Positions 1 to 10,126 are shown, counted from the first letter of the stretch. The stretch: 64,000 bases of DNA from JBFWRK01 sp050248955 (GCA_050248955.1 JBFWRK010000013.1:62001-126000); one strand, 5' to 3'. Made by a program: numbers and translations. The notes: generated from the sequence alone by a model not told the origin.

Positions 1-60
1 CGCCGGCGTATCCGTGCCGAGGGACGTGCCGGAATCCGGCCGAGTGTCGATGGTGGTCAT
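1..60 (-). CDS. Truncated start of a leftward gene, unidentified
   Basis: An open frame runs off the left edge of the window on the minus strand. It begins with ATG at 60 (an alternative ATG lies 6 bases upstream at 66) and an AGAGG ribosome-binding-like motif precedes the inner ATG at a suitable distance. Only 20 residues are visible (begins MTTIDTRPDSGTS). They are hydrophilic and look like the disordered start of a larger protein. Because heme O synthase lies next door, a respiratory oxidase gene is possible, but 20 residues cannot show this. Confidence 0.4.
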   Translation of the reverse strand, partial: MTTIDTRPDSGTSLGTDTPA

Positions 61-188
61 GGGCATCCTCTCGCCCGCGGCGGCACCGCAGCCCGCTCGA
101 GCGAATCATCGGGTCCGTTGTCGACAGCGACATTACCCATGGAGGTCGGAGCGGACCGAAATCGCGGTGCCACCCGGAGTGAGCACGC

Positions 189-1136
189 TCACAGGCCGTG
201 GCGGACGAGCACGTCGACGGTGAGCGCGCCGAAGAGCAGGGAGACGTAGCTGATCGAGAACGCGAAGAGCCGCATCGAGCGCTGCGCCGTCGGCGCCTTG
301 CCCAGATCGATCGAGCCCCACAGGAAGAGCGCACCGCAGACGACGGCGGCGACGAGGTAGATCGGCCCGAGGTCGGCGACCGGAGCGAGCACCAGACTGG
401 TCGCGACCATAACGGCCGTGTAGCCGATCATCTTGCGCACGGCCACCTCGACCGGCGCCACGGCGGGCAGCATGGGCACGTTCGCCGCCCGGTAGTCGTC
501 CGCATACCGGATCGCCAGTGCCCAGAAGTGCGGCGGCGTCCAGAAGAAGATCACGAGGAACAGCACGACCGGTGGCCAGTCGAGGGAGTTCGTCACCGCA
601 GCCCAGCCGACGAGCGCCGGCACCGCGCCTGCGGCGCCACCGATGACGATGTTCTGGGTGCTCGTCCGCTTCAACCACAGCGTGTAGACGAAGACGTAGA
701 AGAGCGTGCCGGAGATCGCCAGCACCGCCGACAGGAGGTTGGCGAACGCGGTCAGCACGGCGAATGCGGCCACCTCGAGCGCGATCGCGAAGATCAGCGC
801 CGAGCGGGGCGTCATCGCGCCGGTGACGAGCGGGCGGCCCTGCGTGCGCGGCATGAGCCGATCGATGTCGCGGTCGATCACCATGTTGATCGCGTTCGCG
901 CCGCCGGCGGCCAGCGCCCCGCCCCCGATCGTGGCGGCGATCAGCCCGAACGGGGGCCAGCCCTGCTCGGCCATCACCATCGCCGGGAGCGTCGTGATCA
1001 GGAGCAACTCGATGATGCGCGGCTTCGTGAGCGCGATGTACGCGCCCACCAGCGTGGCGGGCCTCCGTCGCACGCCGTGCACCACGCCACCGTGCGACAG
1101 CCGCGACGGCACGAGGGGACGCGCTCCGACGGACAT
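189..1136 (-). CDS. ctaB: Protoheme IX farnesyltransferase (heme O synthase)
   Basis: This 315-residue polytopic membrane protein belongs to the UbiA prenyltransferase family. It transfers a farnesyl group to heme B to make heme O, the precursor of heme A for aa3-type cytochrome oxidase. The diagnostic Asp-rich motif is present (NMVIDRDIDRLMPRTQGRPL), as is the second loop motif around YADDYRAANVPML, and about eight to nine hydrophobic segments are visible. The longer frame starts at 1187, but ATG 1136 (MSVGARPLVPS) avoids overlap with the divergent clpS region and fits the family length. It is divergently arranged with clpS. Identity is firm; the exact start is less so. Confidence 0.93.
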   Translation of the reverse strand: MSVGARPLVPSRLSHGGVVHGVRRRPATLVGAYIALTKPRIIELLLITTLPAMVMAEQGWPPFGLIAATIGGGALAAGGANAINMVIDRDIDRLMPRTQGRPLVTGAMTPRSALIFAIALEVAAFAVLTAFANLLSAVLAISGTLFYVFVYTLWLKRTSTQNIVIGGAAGAVPALVGWAAVTNSLDWPPVVLFLVIFFWTPPHFWALAIRYADDYRAANVPMLPAVAPVEVAVRKMIGYTAVMVATSLVLAPVADLGPIYLVAAVVCGALFLWGSIDLGKAPTAQRSMRLFAFSISYVSLLFGALTVDVLVRHGL

Positions 1137-1207
1137 CACCGGTGATCGTACGGGTGGGCCGGGCGGACGACCAACGTGAGGTGACACTCCGGTTCCTTAC
1201 CGGCACA

Positions 1208-1525
1208 ATGAACGTGATGACCAACCCGTCCACCATCGAGCGCGAGGACCTGTCGCAGGAAATCGACCTCGCCCCGGACACGCCGTGGGTCGTCATCGTC
1301 TGGAACGACCCGATCAACCTGATGTCCTACGTGTCGTGGGTCTTCCGCAAGCTCTTCGGCTACAGCAAGGACAAGGCTGACCTGCTCATGCTCGACGTGC
1401 ACGAGAAGGGCCGGGCGGTCGTCTCCAACGGCCCCCGCGAGAAGGCCGAGCTGGACGTGTTCCGGTTGCACGAGCACGGGCTGTGGGCGACGATGCAGCG
1501 CGACGGCTCGGACAGCGGGCGCTGA
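1208..1525 (+). CDS. clpS: ATP-dependent Clp protease adaptor ClpS
   Basis: ClpS delivers N-end-rule substrates to the ClpC/ClpP protease. The 105-residue protein carries the canonical core: VVIVWNDPINLMSYVSWVF, which contains the N-degron pocket residues N-D-x-x-N-x-M, then KLFGYSKDKADLLMLDVH and GRAVVSNGPREKAE, ending in LHEHGLWATMQ. ATG 1208 and ATG 1217 are both plausible starts; the frame upstream to 1142 lacks family similarity. The stop directly abuts the GTG of the DUF2017 gene, a pairing conserved in actinobacteria, so the two are probably co-transcribed. Confidence 0.92.
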   Translation: MNVMTNPSTIEREDLSQEIDLAPDTPWVVIVWNDPINLMSYVSWVFRKLFGYSKDKADLLMLDVHEKGRAVVSNGPREKAELDVFRLHEHGLWATMQRDGSDSGR

Positions 1526-2002
1526 GTGCTGCGGCACTGGAGGATCAAGCGGACGCGCTCCGGCACGTTCCGGTTCGGCATCGCCGAGGAGGAACGCGTG
1601 GTGCTGCGCCACCTGCTCCCCCAGCTGCGCGAGCTGATCACTGCAGCGCCGGGCACACAGGACGACCGGGTACGACGGCTGTTCCCGACCGCGTACGCGC
1701 AGGACCCGGAGCACGACGCCGAGTACCAGCGGCTCATGCGGGACGAGCTGGTCGCATCTCGGCTCGATGCCATCGAGCGAGTGGAGGGATCGCTCGACGC
1801 CACCGAGCTCACGGAGGCCGAGCTCCTCGGGTGGATCCAGAGCGTGAACGCCGTGCGCCTCGTGCTCGGGACGATGCTCGATGTCAGCGAGGATTCCGAG
1901 CTCACGCCCGTCGCGGAGGACCATCCCGACCTGCCCAACATCGCGCTCTACGGCTACCTCTCGGGGCTGCTCGACGAGATGGTGACGGTGCTCGACGACT
2001 GA
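1526..2002 (+). CDS. DUF2017 family protein
   Basis: This 158-residue soluble protein starts with GTG immediately after the clpS stop, with zero spacing, so it is translationally coupled. It matches the DUF2017 family that follows clpS in many actinobacteria: a basic N-terminus (MLRHWRIKRTRSG), then an acidic helical body containing the EERVVLRHLLPQLREL segment and a C-terminal YGYLSGLLDEMV segment. The biochemical function of the family is not established. The conserved gene pair suggests a role connected with Clp proteolysis, which is inference. Confidence 0.8.
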   Translation: MLRHWRIKRTRSGTFRFGIAEEERVVLRHLLPQLRELITAAPGTQDDRVRRLFPTAYAQDPEHDAEYQRLMRDELVASRLDAIERVEGSLDATELTEAELLGWIQSVNAVRLVLGTMLDVSEDSELTPVAEDHPDLPNIALYGYLSGLLDEMVTVLDD

Positions 2003-2052
2003 CGACTGATCGGCTCGGCTGAGCGCTCTCGGAGCGCCCACACGAGGCCGGC

Positions 2053-2919
2053 TCAGGACGCCTTGGACACCGATGACGCCAACGGCGCCGCCGAGAACGC
2101 GAACGCTCCCGCGGTCCCGGGCCCGGTGTGGATGCCGACGCTGGGGCCCACCCGGTAGTCGACCACCTCGAGGACCCCGGGTGCGGCGTGGAGGGCGGCA
2201 GCCAGCGCCTCGCTGATCGGGGCGCCGCGCCGATCGGCCGTGCCGACACCCACCTTGAGGTCGGCCCCCAAGCGGGTGATGTGCTCGACCATCGCGGCGA
2301 CGGCCTCGTCGGGCGAGCCCACGATCACCAGTGGTCGCACGTCGCCGTCATCGAGGGTCAGCACCGGAATGCTGCCGGCCGGGAGGTCGTCGACCGAGAT
2401 CGTGGTACGACCCCAGGCATGCAGCAGGTCGAGCGCGCCGAGGACGAACACGTTGCCGATGCGCGGGATGGTGGCTTCTGCGACGGCAACGGCGTCGTCG
2501 ATCGACGCCCCATCGACGATCGCCTGCGCCGCCGCCCAGGCGCAGCAGCTGATGCCGAAGCTCGCCGTGCCGGTGTCGATCAGCCGTACGGGCACCGACG
2601 AGCTGTGTGCGGCGAGGCGGGCCGAGTTGACCGTGCCCGACACGGCGCTGCCCACGTGGATCGACAGGATCCCCGTGGCGCCCCGGTCGACGAGCGCCTC
2701 GTATGCCAGGGCGAACTGCCCCGGACTCGGCCGTGAGGTCTCGACCTCCGGCACGCGGCCGTTGTCGAACCGTGCCCAGAATGCGTCGGCATCGAGGTCG
2801 ACATCTTCGAGGTACTCGTCACCGTCGATCGACACGGTCATCGGGACGACCTCGATGCCGTACCGCTCGCGGAGCTCGGGCGGCATCTGCGAGCTCGAAT
2901 CCGTGCAGATGCCGATCAC
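2053..2919 (-). CDS. DegV family fatty-acid-binding protein
   Basis: The 288-residue protein fits the DegV/FakB fold, which binds a fatty acid and in Firmicutes presents it to a fatty acid kinase. Visible signatures are the N-terminal ICTDSSSQMP strand, the ETSRPSPGQF motif (family form TSQPSPGEF) and the HVGSAVSGTVNSARLA segment. The open frame extends to 3117, but that extension runs into the tRNA-Glu gene. The GTG at 2919, directly before IGICTDSS, is therefore the sensible start. No FakA-like kinase is visible nearby, so the ligand partner is unknown. Confidence 0.87.
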   Translation of the reverse strand: MIGICTDSSSQMPPELRERYGIEVVPMTVSIDGDEYLEDVDLDADAFWARFDNGRVPEVETSRPSPGQFALAYEALVDRGATGILSIHVGSAVSGTVNSARLAAHSSSVPVRLIDTGTASFGISCCAWAAAQAIVDGASIDDAVAVAEATIPRIGNVFVLGALDLLHAWGRTTISVDDLPAGSIPVLTLDDGDVRPLVIVGSPDEAVAAMVEHITRLGADLKVGVGTADRRGAPISEALAAALHAAPGVLEVVDYRVGPSVGIHTGPGTAGAFAFSAAPLASSVSKAS

Positions 2920-3109
2920 GCCCGCACCGTCTTCACGAGCACCAGCCCAGAGAGCACGAAGTCCGACACTACGCCGCGTCGGGGCGGCGGAGGTTGCGCT
3001 CAGCGGCGTTGTCGCACGCCCGTAACGATCGCCTTCCGGGTACCGGCTGGCGTGAACGGGGGTCGGAGCTGATAGGTTCGACCACGCTCTCAGCAGGACT
3101 CGTCCGCAT

Positions 3110-3182
3110 GCCCCCATCGTCTAGTGGCCTAGGACATCACCCTTTCAAGGTGACGGCACGGGTTCGAATCCCGTTGGGGGTG
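3110..3182 (+). tRNA. tRNA-Glu (anticodon TTC)
   Basis: A 73-base cloverleaf. The acceptor arm GCCCCCA pairs with TGGGGGT (first pair G-U), the anticodon stem TCACC/GGTGA encloses the loop CTTTCAA, giving anticodon TTC for Glu, and the T arm ACGGG-TTCGAAT-CCCGT is canonical. CCA is not encoded. It is the first of three clustered tRNA genes on the same strand. Confidence 0.96.
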
Positions 3183-3198
3183 CTAGGCCATGTCACAT

Positions 3199-3272
3199 GG
3201 TCCCGTGGTGAAGTTGGAGTTCACGCCGGCCTGTCAAGCCGGAGGTCGCGGGTTCGAGTCCCGTCGGGACCG
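3199..3272 (+). tRNA. tRNA-Asp (anticodon GTC)
   Basis: A 74-base cloverleaf lying 16 bases after tRNA-Glu. The acceptor arm GGTCCCG pairs with CGGGACC, and the anticodon loop CTGTCAA gives anticodon GTC for Asp. The T arm contains the standard GTTCGAGTC. CCA is not encoded. Confidence 0.96.
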
Positions 3273-3305
3273 CTGAGGCGGGCGCAACCAGCGCCCGCCT
3301 CGCAC

Positions 3306-3378
3306 GGTCGAGTAGCTCAGTCGGCAGAGCGTCCGCCTGAAAAGCGGAAGGTCACCGGATCGACGCCGGTCTCGACCA
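3306..3378 (+). tRNA. tRNA-Phe (anticodon GAA)
   Basis: A 73-base cloverleaf. The acceptor arm GGTCGAG pairs with CTCGACC, and the anticodon stem CCGC/GCGG holds the loop CTGAAAA, giving anticodon GAA for Phe. The T loop reads ATCGACG, so the usual T54 is A. CCA is not encoded. It ends the Glu-Asp-Phe cluster and is followed by a hairpin. Confidence 0.95.
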
Positions 3379-3382
3379 CACT

Positions 3383-3430
3383 GAAACCCCAGGTGAGAGC
3401 CACCGAATGGAGGCTCGAGCCTGGGGTTTC
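3383..3430. terminator. Hairpin terminator after the tRNA cluster
   Basis: GAAACCCCAGG at 3383-3393 pairs perfectly with CCTGGGGTTTC at 3420-3430. The loop contains a second small stem (GAGCC at 3397-3401 with GGCTC at 3412-3416). It sits between the tRNA cluster and the 3' end of the convergent FG-GAP gene, so it could stop transcription from both sides; the top strand reads TTTCGTCGTT after the stem. Confidence 0.7.
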
Positions 3431-3483
3431 GTCGTTCCCCGGCGTCCACCACGCGTCCAATCTGAGGCGGCGGCCGGCGCGCT

Positions 3484-4695
3484 TCACATCCGTGCCGCGT
3501 CCCAGTTGTTCACTCCGGAGTCCCAGACGGCGAGCGGTGGGCCGACGCCGTTGCTGGTGCCCCGGAACAACCACGCTTTCGTCTGCGACGACCCGTAGTC
3601 GTAGAACGCGATCACGTCGGCAAACCCGTCACCGTTGAAGTCCCCGGCCACTGACTTGGTTCTCGTCGAGTCCCAGTTGCCGACGCCGGAGTTCCAGATG
3701 TCCACCGGGCTGCCGATGCCGTCGGCCCTGCCCCGGAAGAACCACGCCTTCGTCTGCGATGAGCCGTAGTCGTAGAACGAGATCACGTCGGCAAACCCGT
3801 CACCGTTGAAGTCCCCGGCCACAGACCTGCTGCCCGCCGAGTCCCAGTTGCCGACGCCGGAGTTCCAGATCTCCACCGGGCCGTCGATGCCGTCGGTCCT
3901 GCCCCGGAAGAACCACGCCTTCGTCTGCGACGAGCCGTAGTCGTAGAACGCGATCACGTCGCCGCCGTCGCCGTTGAAGTCCCCCGCCACCAACGTGGTT
4001 CTCGACCAGTCCCACCAGAACGACTGCCAGCCGTGCGAACCATTTGCGACGCCGTTGATGCCGCCCTGGAAGAGCCACGCCGCCGTGACCGCCAGCCCGA
4101 GGTCGCGGATGGGGCCTTCGTCGTAGAACGCGATCACGTCGGCGTAGGCATCACCGTTGAAGTTCGCGGCCACCGGGTTGGCTCGGGACCAGTGCCAGTT
4201 GTTGATCCCCGAATCCCAGGTGATCACGGGTGGAGCGACGCCGTTGGCGTTCCCCCGGAACAACCACGCCTTCGTCACTCCCGACCCGTAGTCGTAGAAC
4301 GCAGTCACGTCGGCGAAGCCGTCACCGTCGAAGTCCCCAGCCACCGACCACGTTCTCCGCCAGTCCCAGTCGCCGACGCCGGAATCCCAGACGGCAACCG
4401 GTCGGCCGATGCCGTTGGCGTTCCCGCGGAAGAACCACACCTTCGTCTGCGACGACCCGTAGTCGTAGAACGCGATCACGTCGTCGAAGCCGTCACCATT
4501 GAAGTCCTCGGCCACGGTCCGGTGGGGAACCGGCGGACGAGGTTGTGACGGCTGCGCATCCGCGGACGCGTTCCTCGGGGACGGCGGAACCGACATCGCG
4601 ACGAACGCGGCACACACGAGGATCCGGGCCGTTGTCCCCGCGCGAGACGACCGAGCGGTCTTGGTGTTCGTTCGCACAAACCGACTGGCTCCCAT
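3484..4695 (-). CDS. Secreted FG-GAP/VCBS repeat protein
   Basis: A 403-residue predicted secreted protein. A Sec-type signal region (basic start, then ARILVCAAFVAMSV) precedes about six repeats of roughly 55-60 residues. Each repeat contains AGDFNGDGFADVIAFYDYG (the Asp-rich calcium-binding FG-GAP/VCBS motif), then TKAWFFRGNANG and VWDSGVGNWD. Such proteins fold as beta-propellers and are usually surface-exposed or adhesive; its ligand is unknown. The fourth repeat is irregular, with an inserted GPIRDLGLAVTA segment and a shortened Asp motif. ATG 4695 is preceded by a GGGGGT-type ribosome site; a TTG at 4707 is the alternative. The DNA repeats are also highly similar, implying recent duplication. 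Confidence 0.85.
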   Translation of the reverse strand: MGASRFVRTNTKTARSSRAGTTARILVCAAFVAMSVPPSPRNASADAQPSQPRPPVPHRTVAEDFNGDGFDDVIAFYDYGSSQTKVWFFRGNANGIGRPVAVWDSGVGDWDWRRTWSVAGDFDGDGFADVTAFYDYGSGVTKAWLFRGNANGVAPPVITWDSGINNWHWSRANPVAANFNGDAYADVIAFYDEGPIRDLGLAVTAAWLFQGGINGVANGSHGWQSFWWDWSRTTLVAGDFNGDGGDVIAFYDYGSSQTKAWFFRGRTDGIDGPVEIWNSGVGNWDSAGSRSVAGDFNGDGFADVISFYDYGSSQTKAWFFRGRADGIGSPVDIWNSGVGNWDSTRTKSVAGDFNGDGFADVIAFYDYGSSQTKAWLFRGTSNGVGPPLAVWDSGVNNWDAARM

Positions 4696-4774
4696 GGTGA
4701 CCCCCAAGGCCCAGGTACGCGCGACCGGAAGATACCAGGCGCCGGAACACTGAACGCCAGTGATCGCGGTGCGG

Positions 4775-5296
4775 CTACCGGTGGAAGATGGTCGTGGTGC
4801 TGTGCGGGACCATCAGGACCTGGCCGGGATAGATCAGCGCCGGGTCGTTGATCTGGTGGCTGTTCGCCTCATAGATGTAGGGCCACTCCGACCCGACCTT
4901 GTACTCCGCCTCGGCGATGGCCCAGAGCGTGTCGCCAGGCATCACGGTGTGGAGCTTGTACGTGAAGTACCCCGGCATGATCACCGAGCCGAACACGACG
5001 AGCACGACCCGCTCAGCCGGGCCACTGCTCATCTCACTGAACTCGATCGTGCCGTACTTGGTCGAGGGCACCTCGGGGAGCGCGATCTCGAAGGCGTACG
5101 GACCGCCGAACTCGCCTGATCCGGCGGACGACGGCCAGGCGGTGGCCATCACGTTGCCGTCGCCGTCGACGACGCGGATGTGGAACCCGCTGCTCGAACC
5201 GAAGCTGACGAACGAGACCGGCACGGTCTCGCGGCCGACCGCCGCACCGCCCACGAGGTCGTAGGGCTGGGGTGAGCGGATGTCGATGTCGAGCAT
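4775..5296 (-). CDS. LysM domain protein with N-terminal Ig-like domain
   Basis: The 173-residue protein ends in a clear LysM peptidoglycan-binding domain (HTVMPGDTLWAIAEAEY through NDPALIYPGQVLMVP). The N-terminal 100 residues are beta-rich, start with IRSPQPYDLVGGAAVGRETV, and resemble the Gmad2-type immunoglobulin-like domain found in other LysM proteins. No signal peptide is evident from ATG 5296. That start has a GATGAGGT ribosome-site-like sequence upstream and is preferred over the longer frame to 5362. A cell-wall or spore-coat-like scaffolding role is possible; substrate and location are inferred from the domain only. Confidence 0.8.
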   Translation of the reverse strand: MLDIDIRSPQPYDLVGGAAVGRETVPVSFVSFGSSSGFHIRVVDGDGNVMATAWPSSAGSGEFGGPYAFEIALPEVPSTKYGTIEFSEMSSGPAERVVLVVFGSVIMPGYFTYKLHTVMPGDTLWAIAEAEYKVGSEWPYIYEANSHQINDPALIYPGQVLMVPHSTTTIFHR

Positions 5297-5501
5297 GGCG
5301 ACCTCATCTCGTTGTGGATCAGACGGCAGGCCCACGGCAGGGCTGCGGCCGCGGGCCGGCACCAGTGTGGAGCACCCAGCGACCTCCGCTGATACGCCAC
5401 GGTCACCCGCCGAACCGACGAACCGGCGGGTCGTTCGGCTCTATGTCCGCGATGCGCGTTCTCCGATGATGGTCAGGTCGAACAGCTCGAAAGGGAGACC
5501 C

Positions 5502-6926
5502 ATGAGGCGTGGGACTCGAATGACGGTCGCGGCGGCGTCGATGCTCGTCCTGGCGGCCTGCGGAGGCGACGACGGAGACTCGGGCCCGTCTGCTCCGACC
5601 GTCACCTCGGCACCCGGTTCGTCGGAAACGTCCGCCTTGCCGATGGTGGTCGACACCGACCTCGCCTCCGACGATGTCGTCGCGCTCTTCTACCTGGTGT
5701 CCGATCCGAGGGTCGACCTCCGGGCGGTCACGGTGTCCGGCACCGGCGAGGTGACCTGCCCGCGCGGCGCGGCCGTCGCCCGCGGTCTCCTCACCAGCAT
5801 GGGCAAGGGCGATGTGCCGGTGGCGTGCGGGCAATCGGCACCACTGTCAGGCGACCGGGTGTTCCCCGCCGAGTGGCGGACCGCCGCCGACAACGCGTAC
5901 GGACTCGTGCTGCCGATCGTGGCGGCGCCCGCCGACGAGCAGGATGCCGTCGAGCTCCTGATCGGATCGATCAGCGCGGCCGAGGCACCGGTCACCCTGC
6001 TCACGCTGGGACCGCTCACGAACGTCGCCCAGGCGTTGGCCGAGGAACCGGACCTGGTCGATGACCTGGCGAGCGTGGTCGTCATGGGCGGAGCGGTCGA
6101 CGTGCCCGGCAACGTCCAGCCCGAGGGCGCCGCGGCCCCGCTCGCCGCGGAGTGGAACCTCTACATCGACCCGGCAGCGTCTGCGGCAGTCGTCGACTCG
6201 GGCGCGCCGGTCACCCTCGTCTCGCTCGATGCCACCAACCAGGTGCCCGTGACGGAGGGTCTGATCGATCGTCTCGCGGCCAACGACCGAACGGACGCGA
6301 CCTCACACGTGCTCGACATCTTGAGCTCGCGCACACCGCCGTACCTGTGGGACCCGCTCGCCGCGATCGCGGCGACCGACCCGGTTCTCGTGCCGAGCCA
6401 CGAGGTGACCATCGCAGTGACGATCGACGGTGATGACGCCGGCCGTACGGTCGAGCAGCCTGGCGGCTCAGCCGTTCTCGTCGCCGATCCGCCGGATGTC
6501 GACACGGTCCTCGACCACCTGCTCCGAACGCTCGCGGGTATGGCAGAGGACGAACCGCTGACGCCGCCGACGACGATCCCGATCGTGGGGAACGCCACCG
6601 TGGGCTTCGACGGTGCGACGTGCACGTACGACGGTCCGACCTCGTTGCCGCCGGGATCGCTGGTCGTCACCGCGACGCCCGGCCCAGTGCCCTACTACGC
6701 CCTGGTGGCCCACCTCGTCGAAGGCGCCACGATCGAGGATGCGGTGGCGTGGGCGGCGGAACATCCGGACGAGCAACCACCCATGATCGACAGGATCGAC
6801 GCAGTGGGCGAGGACGCGATGCCGTCGCCGGCAACGATCGAGCTGATGACCGGGACGAGCGCCGTCGTGTGCGGCACGACGGAGGGAGCGCTCGCCCTCG
6901 GCGCGACGGTCACCGTCGGCGGCTGA
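5502..6926 (+). CDS. Lipoprotein nucleoside hydrolase (IunH-like)
   Basis: A 474-residue lipoprotein. The signal peptide ends in the lipobox LVLAAC with Cys20, followed by a low-complexity Gly/Asp/Ser linker. The catalytic domain starts with VVDTDLASDDVVAL, whose D51, D53, D57 and D58 match the calcium-binding Asp cluster of inosine-uridine nucleoside hydrolases. It continues with LLTLGPLTNVAQAL, VVMGGAVDVPGN and AEWNLYIDPAAS. The expected reaction is hydrolysis of the N-glycosidic bond of extracytoplasmic nucleosides. The extra C-terminal domain (from about residue 365) is not part of the classic enzyme. ATG 5502 follows a GGGAG ribosome site. Confidence 0.88.
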   Translation: MRRGTRMTVAAASMLVLAACGGDDGDSGPSAPTVTSAPGSSETSALPMVVDTDLASDDVVALFYLVSDPRVDLRAVTVSGTGEVTCPRGAAVARGLLTSMGKGDVPVACGQSAPLSGDRVFPAEWRTAADNAYGLVLPIVAAPADEQDAVELLIGSISAAEAPVTLLTLGPLTNVAQALAEEPDLVDDLASVVVMGGAVDVPGNVQPEGAAAPLAAEWNLYIDPAASAAVVDSGAPVTLVSLDATNQVPVTEGLIDRLAANDRTDATSHVLDILSSRTPPYLWDPLAAIAATDPVLVPSHEVTIAVTIDGDDAGRTVEQPGGSAVLVADPPDVDTVLDHLLRTLAGMAEDEPLTPPTTIPIVGNATVGFDGATCTYDGPTSLPPGSLVVTATPGPVPYYALVAHLVEGATIEDAVAWAAEHPDEQPPMIDRIDAVGEDAMPSPATIELMTGTSAVVCGTTEGALALGATVTVGG

Positions 6927-6961
6927 CCACCTCCCTCAGGGGTGCCGGTAGCGTCGATCGG

Positions 6962-8395
<1,434 letters not shown>

Positions 8396-8404
8396 GCTCC
8401 GCAG

Positions 8405-9112
8405 TCAGGCCGAGCGCACCGTTCGCGCCACTCGTCCCGCGTCGGCCGAGTCGAGCACGGCGCGCAGGCGACGGACCCCTTCCGTGCAGAGCTGCGACAC
8501 CCGTGACGGCGTCACGCCGAGCTCGTCGGCGATCGATCGCATCGCTCGACCTTCGATGAAGTAGGCGACCACGACGGACCGGCAGCGCGTCGGGAGGAGC
8601 ACCAGCGCGCCGCGCACAGCCTCGACCAGCTCGCGCTCGATGGCGTGCGACTCGGGCGACACCGCGCTCGGATCGGCGGCGTCGAGCGCTTCGACCTCGC
8701 GGTCGACGTCCGACGCGACGAGCCGCGCGGATCGATCACGGCACCGCCGGACAGCTCCGAGATCTCGCGGCTCGCCGACGATCGCCGACAACGCCGTTGC
8801 CGTCCGGCGCTCGCTGCGCGACAGCGGGTCGTGAGCGCGCAGTTCGTCGAGGACCGCCCACCGCATTCGGGCCCGGGCGAACGCGTCGAACGGCACGCCG
8901 AGGGCGGGGTCGAAGATGCGCGCCGCGTTCACGAGACCGACCAGGGCGGCTGAGTGGAGATCCTGCCGATCGACGGATCGGGGCACCCTCGCGGCGACGT
9001 CCTCGACCACCCGCCGGGCGAGCCAGTAGGCGCCCACGACCAACGCTTCCCGGTCGTCGCCAGCGGTCGCGCCGGCCGCTGTTGTGTCAATTCCGCCCAC
9101 GCTCTGGAGCAT
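8405..9112 (-). CDS. FliA/WhiG-type sigma-70 factor
   Basis: A 235-residue sigma factor of the sigma-28/WhiG group. Region 2 is seen as DLHSAALVGLVNAARIFDPALGVPFDAFA followed by RMRWAVLDELR, and region 3 begins at DPLSRSERR. Region 4 contains the HTH SIADELGVTPSRVSQL. It directs RNA polymerase to a dedicated promoter set. No flagellar genes are present in the window; the adjacent genes are two LuxR regulators and a pilus cluster, so the pilus genes are the obvious candidate targets (inference). ATG 9112 is chosen over the GTG at 9139. No anti-sigma factor gene is adjacent. Confidence 0.87.
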   Translation of the reverse strand: MLQSVGGIDTTAAGATAGDDREALVVGAYWLARRVVEDVAARVPRSVDRQDLHSAALVGLVNAARIFDPALGVPFDAFARARMRWAVLDELRAHDPLSRSERRTATALSAIVGEPRDLGAVRRCRDRSARLVASDVDREVEALDAADPSAVSPESHAIERELVEAVRGALVLLPTRCRSVVVAYFIEGRAMRSIADELGVTPSRVSQLCTEGVRRLRAVLDSADAGRVARTVRSA

Positions 9113-9165
9113 GCCGGGTGCGCTCCGTCGGACGATCACCCGCGGTGGGTGATCGTCGCATCGTG

Positions 9166-9183
9166 CTCCCCCGAACGGGGGAG
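9166..9183. promoter_or_regulatory. Inverted repeat in the sigma factor / response regulator promoter gap
   Basis: CTCCCCC, spacer GAAC, then GGGGGAG: a 7-bp perfect inverted repeat centred between the divergent sigma factor and response regulator genes. A closely similar sequence lies at 15838-15856 between the divergent pilMN and pilV-like genes. It could be an operator for a local regulator; the sequence alone does not name the protein. Confidence 0.5.
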
Positions 9184-9342
9184 TGCACTCGCGTCGCGCC
9201 GTGTGGACGTTGCGACAGACCGCGCTGATGCTGCTGATGCTTTGGTGCGTTCGACCCGGTTGTCGGGCTCGAGGGGCATCAGTAACGTCACACTAGACGT
9301 AGTGGCTCGACCACTCTATGTAGAACGAGGTTGCCAGGCGGC

Positions 9343-10086
9343 ATGGCGCACTCATCCATCACCTCCCGATCACGCGGCAGCACCGACCCGGTGCTCGGCG
9401 TCGATCGCCCCGACGAGCCGACGCGCGTCGTCATCATCGAAGACCACGTCATGATGGCCGAAGGGCTGCGTACGGCGGTCAACCAGGCCCCCGACCTCGA
9501 CGTCGTCGGCCTCGCTGCCTCGCTCGGGGCCGCCCTCGAACTGGTCGGCGCGCTCCATCCCGACGTGGTCGTCCTCGACCATCCACTTCCCGATGGCGAC
9601 GCTGCCGACGCGATCCCGCTCCTGCGTGCCGCCCGTCCCGAGCTCAAGGTGCTCGTGATCAGCGCACTCGCCGACCATCGTTCCGTGGTGCAAGCCCTCG
9701 AGGCCGGAGCAGACGGGTACCTGCTGAAGGACGAGCCGGTCGACGTGCTCACGAGCGGCATCAGAGCGATCCGCCGGGGGGACCGCGCGCTGTCACCCTC
9801 CCTGCTCACGAACCTGATCACCCGCCTGGTCCGGACCGACGGTCCGTCGGACCGGCTCAGCCAGCGCCAAGAGGACGTGTTGCAGTGCCTGGCCGACGGG
9901 ATGTCGACCCAGGAGATCGTGGCGTACCTCCAGCTGAGCCACAACACCGTCCGCAACCACACGCAGCGGATCCTCTCCCGGCTCGGCGCGCACTCGAAGC
10001 TCGAAGCGGTCACGATCGCGCTGCGCGAGGGCCTCGTCCACGCGCCAGGTGAGCGACGTGCCCAAACCGGTTCTCGCGCCGGCTGA
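9343..10086 (+). CDS. LuxR/NarL-family response regulator
   Basis: A 247-residue response regulator. The receiver domain has the acidic pair in VVIIEDH, the phosphoacceptor Asp in VVVLDHPLP, Ser in place of the switch Thr (VLVISAL) and the conserved Lys in GYLLKDEP. The C-terminal LuxR HTH reads LSQRQEDVLQCLADG through LSHNTVRNHTQRILSRLGAHS. It is therefore probably phosphorylated by a sensor kinase, but no kinase gene is adjacent. It is divergent from the FliA-type sigma gene and is followed by a second LuxR regulator. TTG 9331 is an alternative start to ATG 9343. Confidence 0.9.
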   Translation: MAHSSITSRSRGSTDPVLGVDRPDEPTRVVIIEDHVMMAEGLRTAVNQAPDLDVVGLAASLGAALELVGALHPDVVVLDHPLPDGDAADAIPLLRAARPELKVLVISALADHRSVVQALEAGADGYLLKDEPVDVLTSGIRAIRRGDRALSPSLLTNLITRLVRTDGPSDRLSQRQEDVLQCLADGMSTQEIVAYLQLSHNTVRNHTQRILSRLGAHSKLEAVTIALREGLVHAPGERRAQTGSRAG

Positions 10087-10126
10087 CCGACACCAACCCC
10101 CCTTGCACCCGAACGGGCGACGCGGC

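Noticed and set aside
14..223. Plus-strand 69-residue frame at the left edge
   Set aside because: Arg-rich with no ribosome site, antisense to the likely leftward gene start and overlapping the end of ctaB.
3110..3378. tRNA cluster as an integration site for a mobile element
   Set aside because: No integrase, no direct repeat of a tRNA 3' end and no phage genes are present in the flanking sequence.
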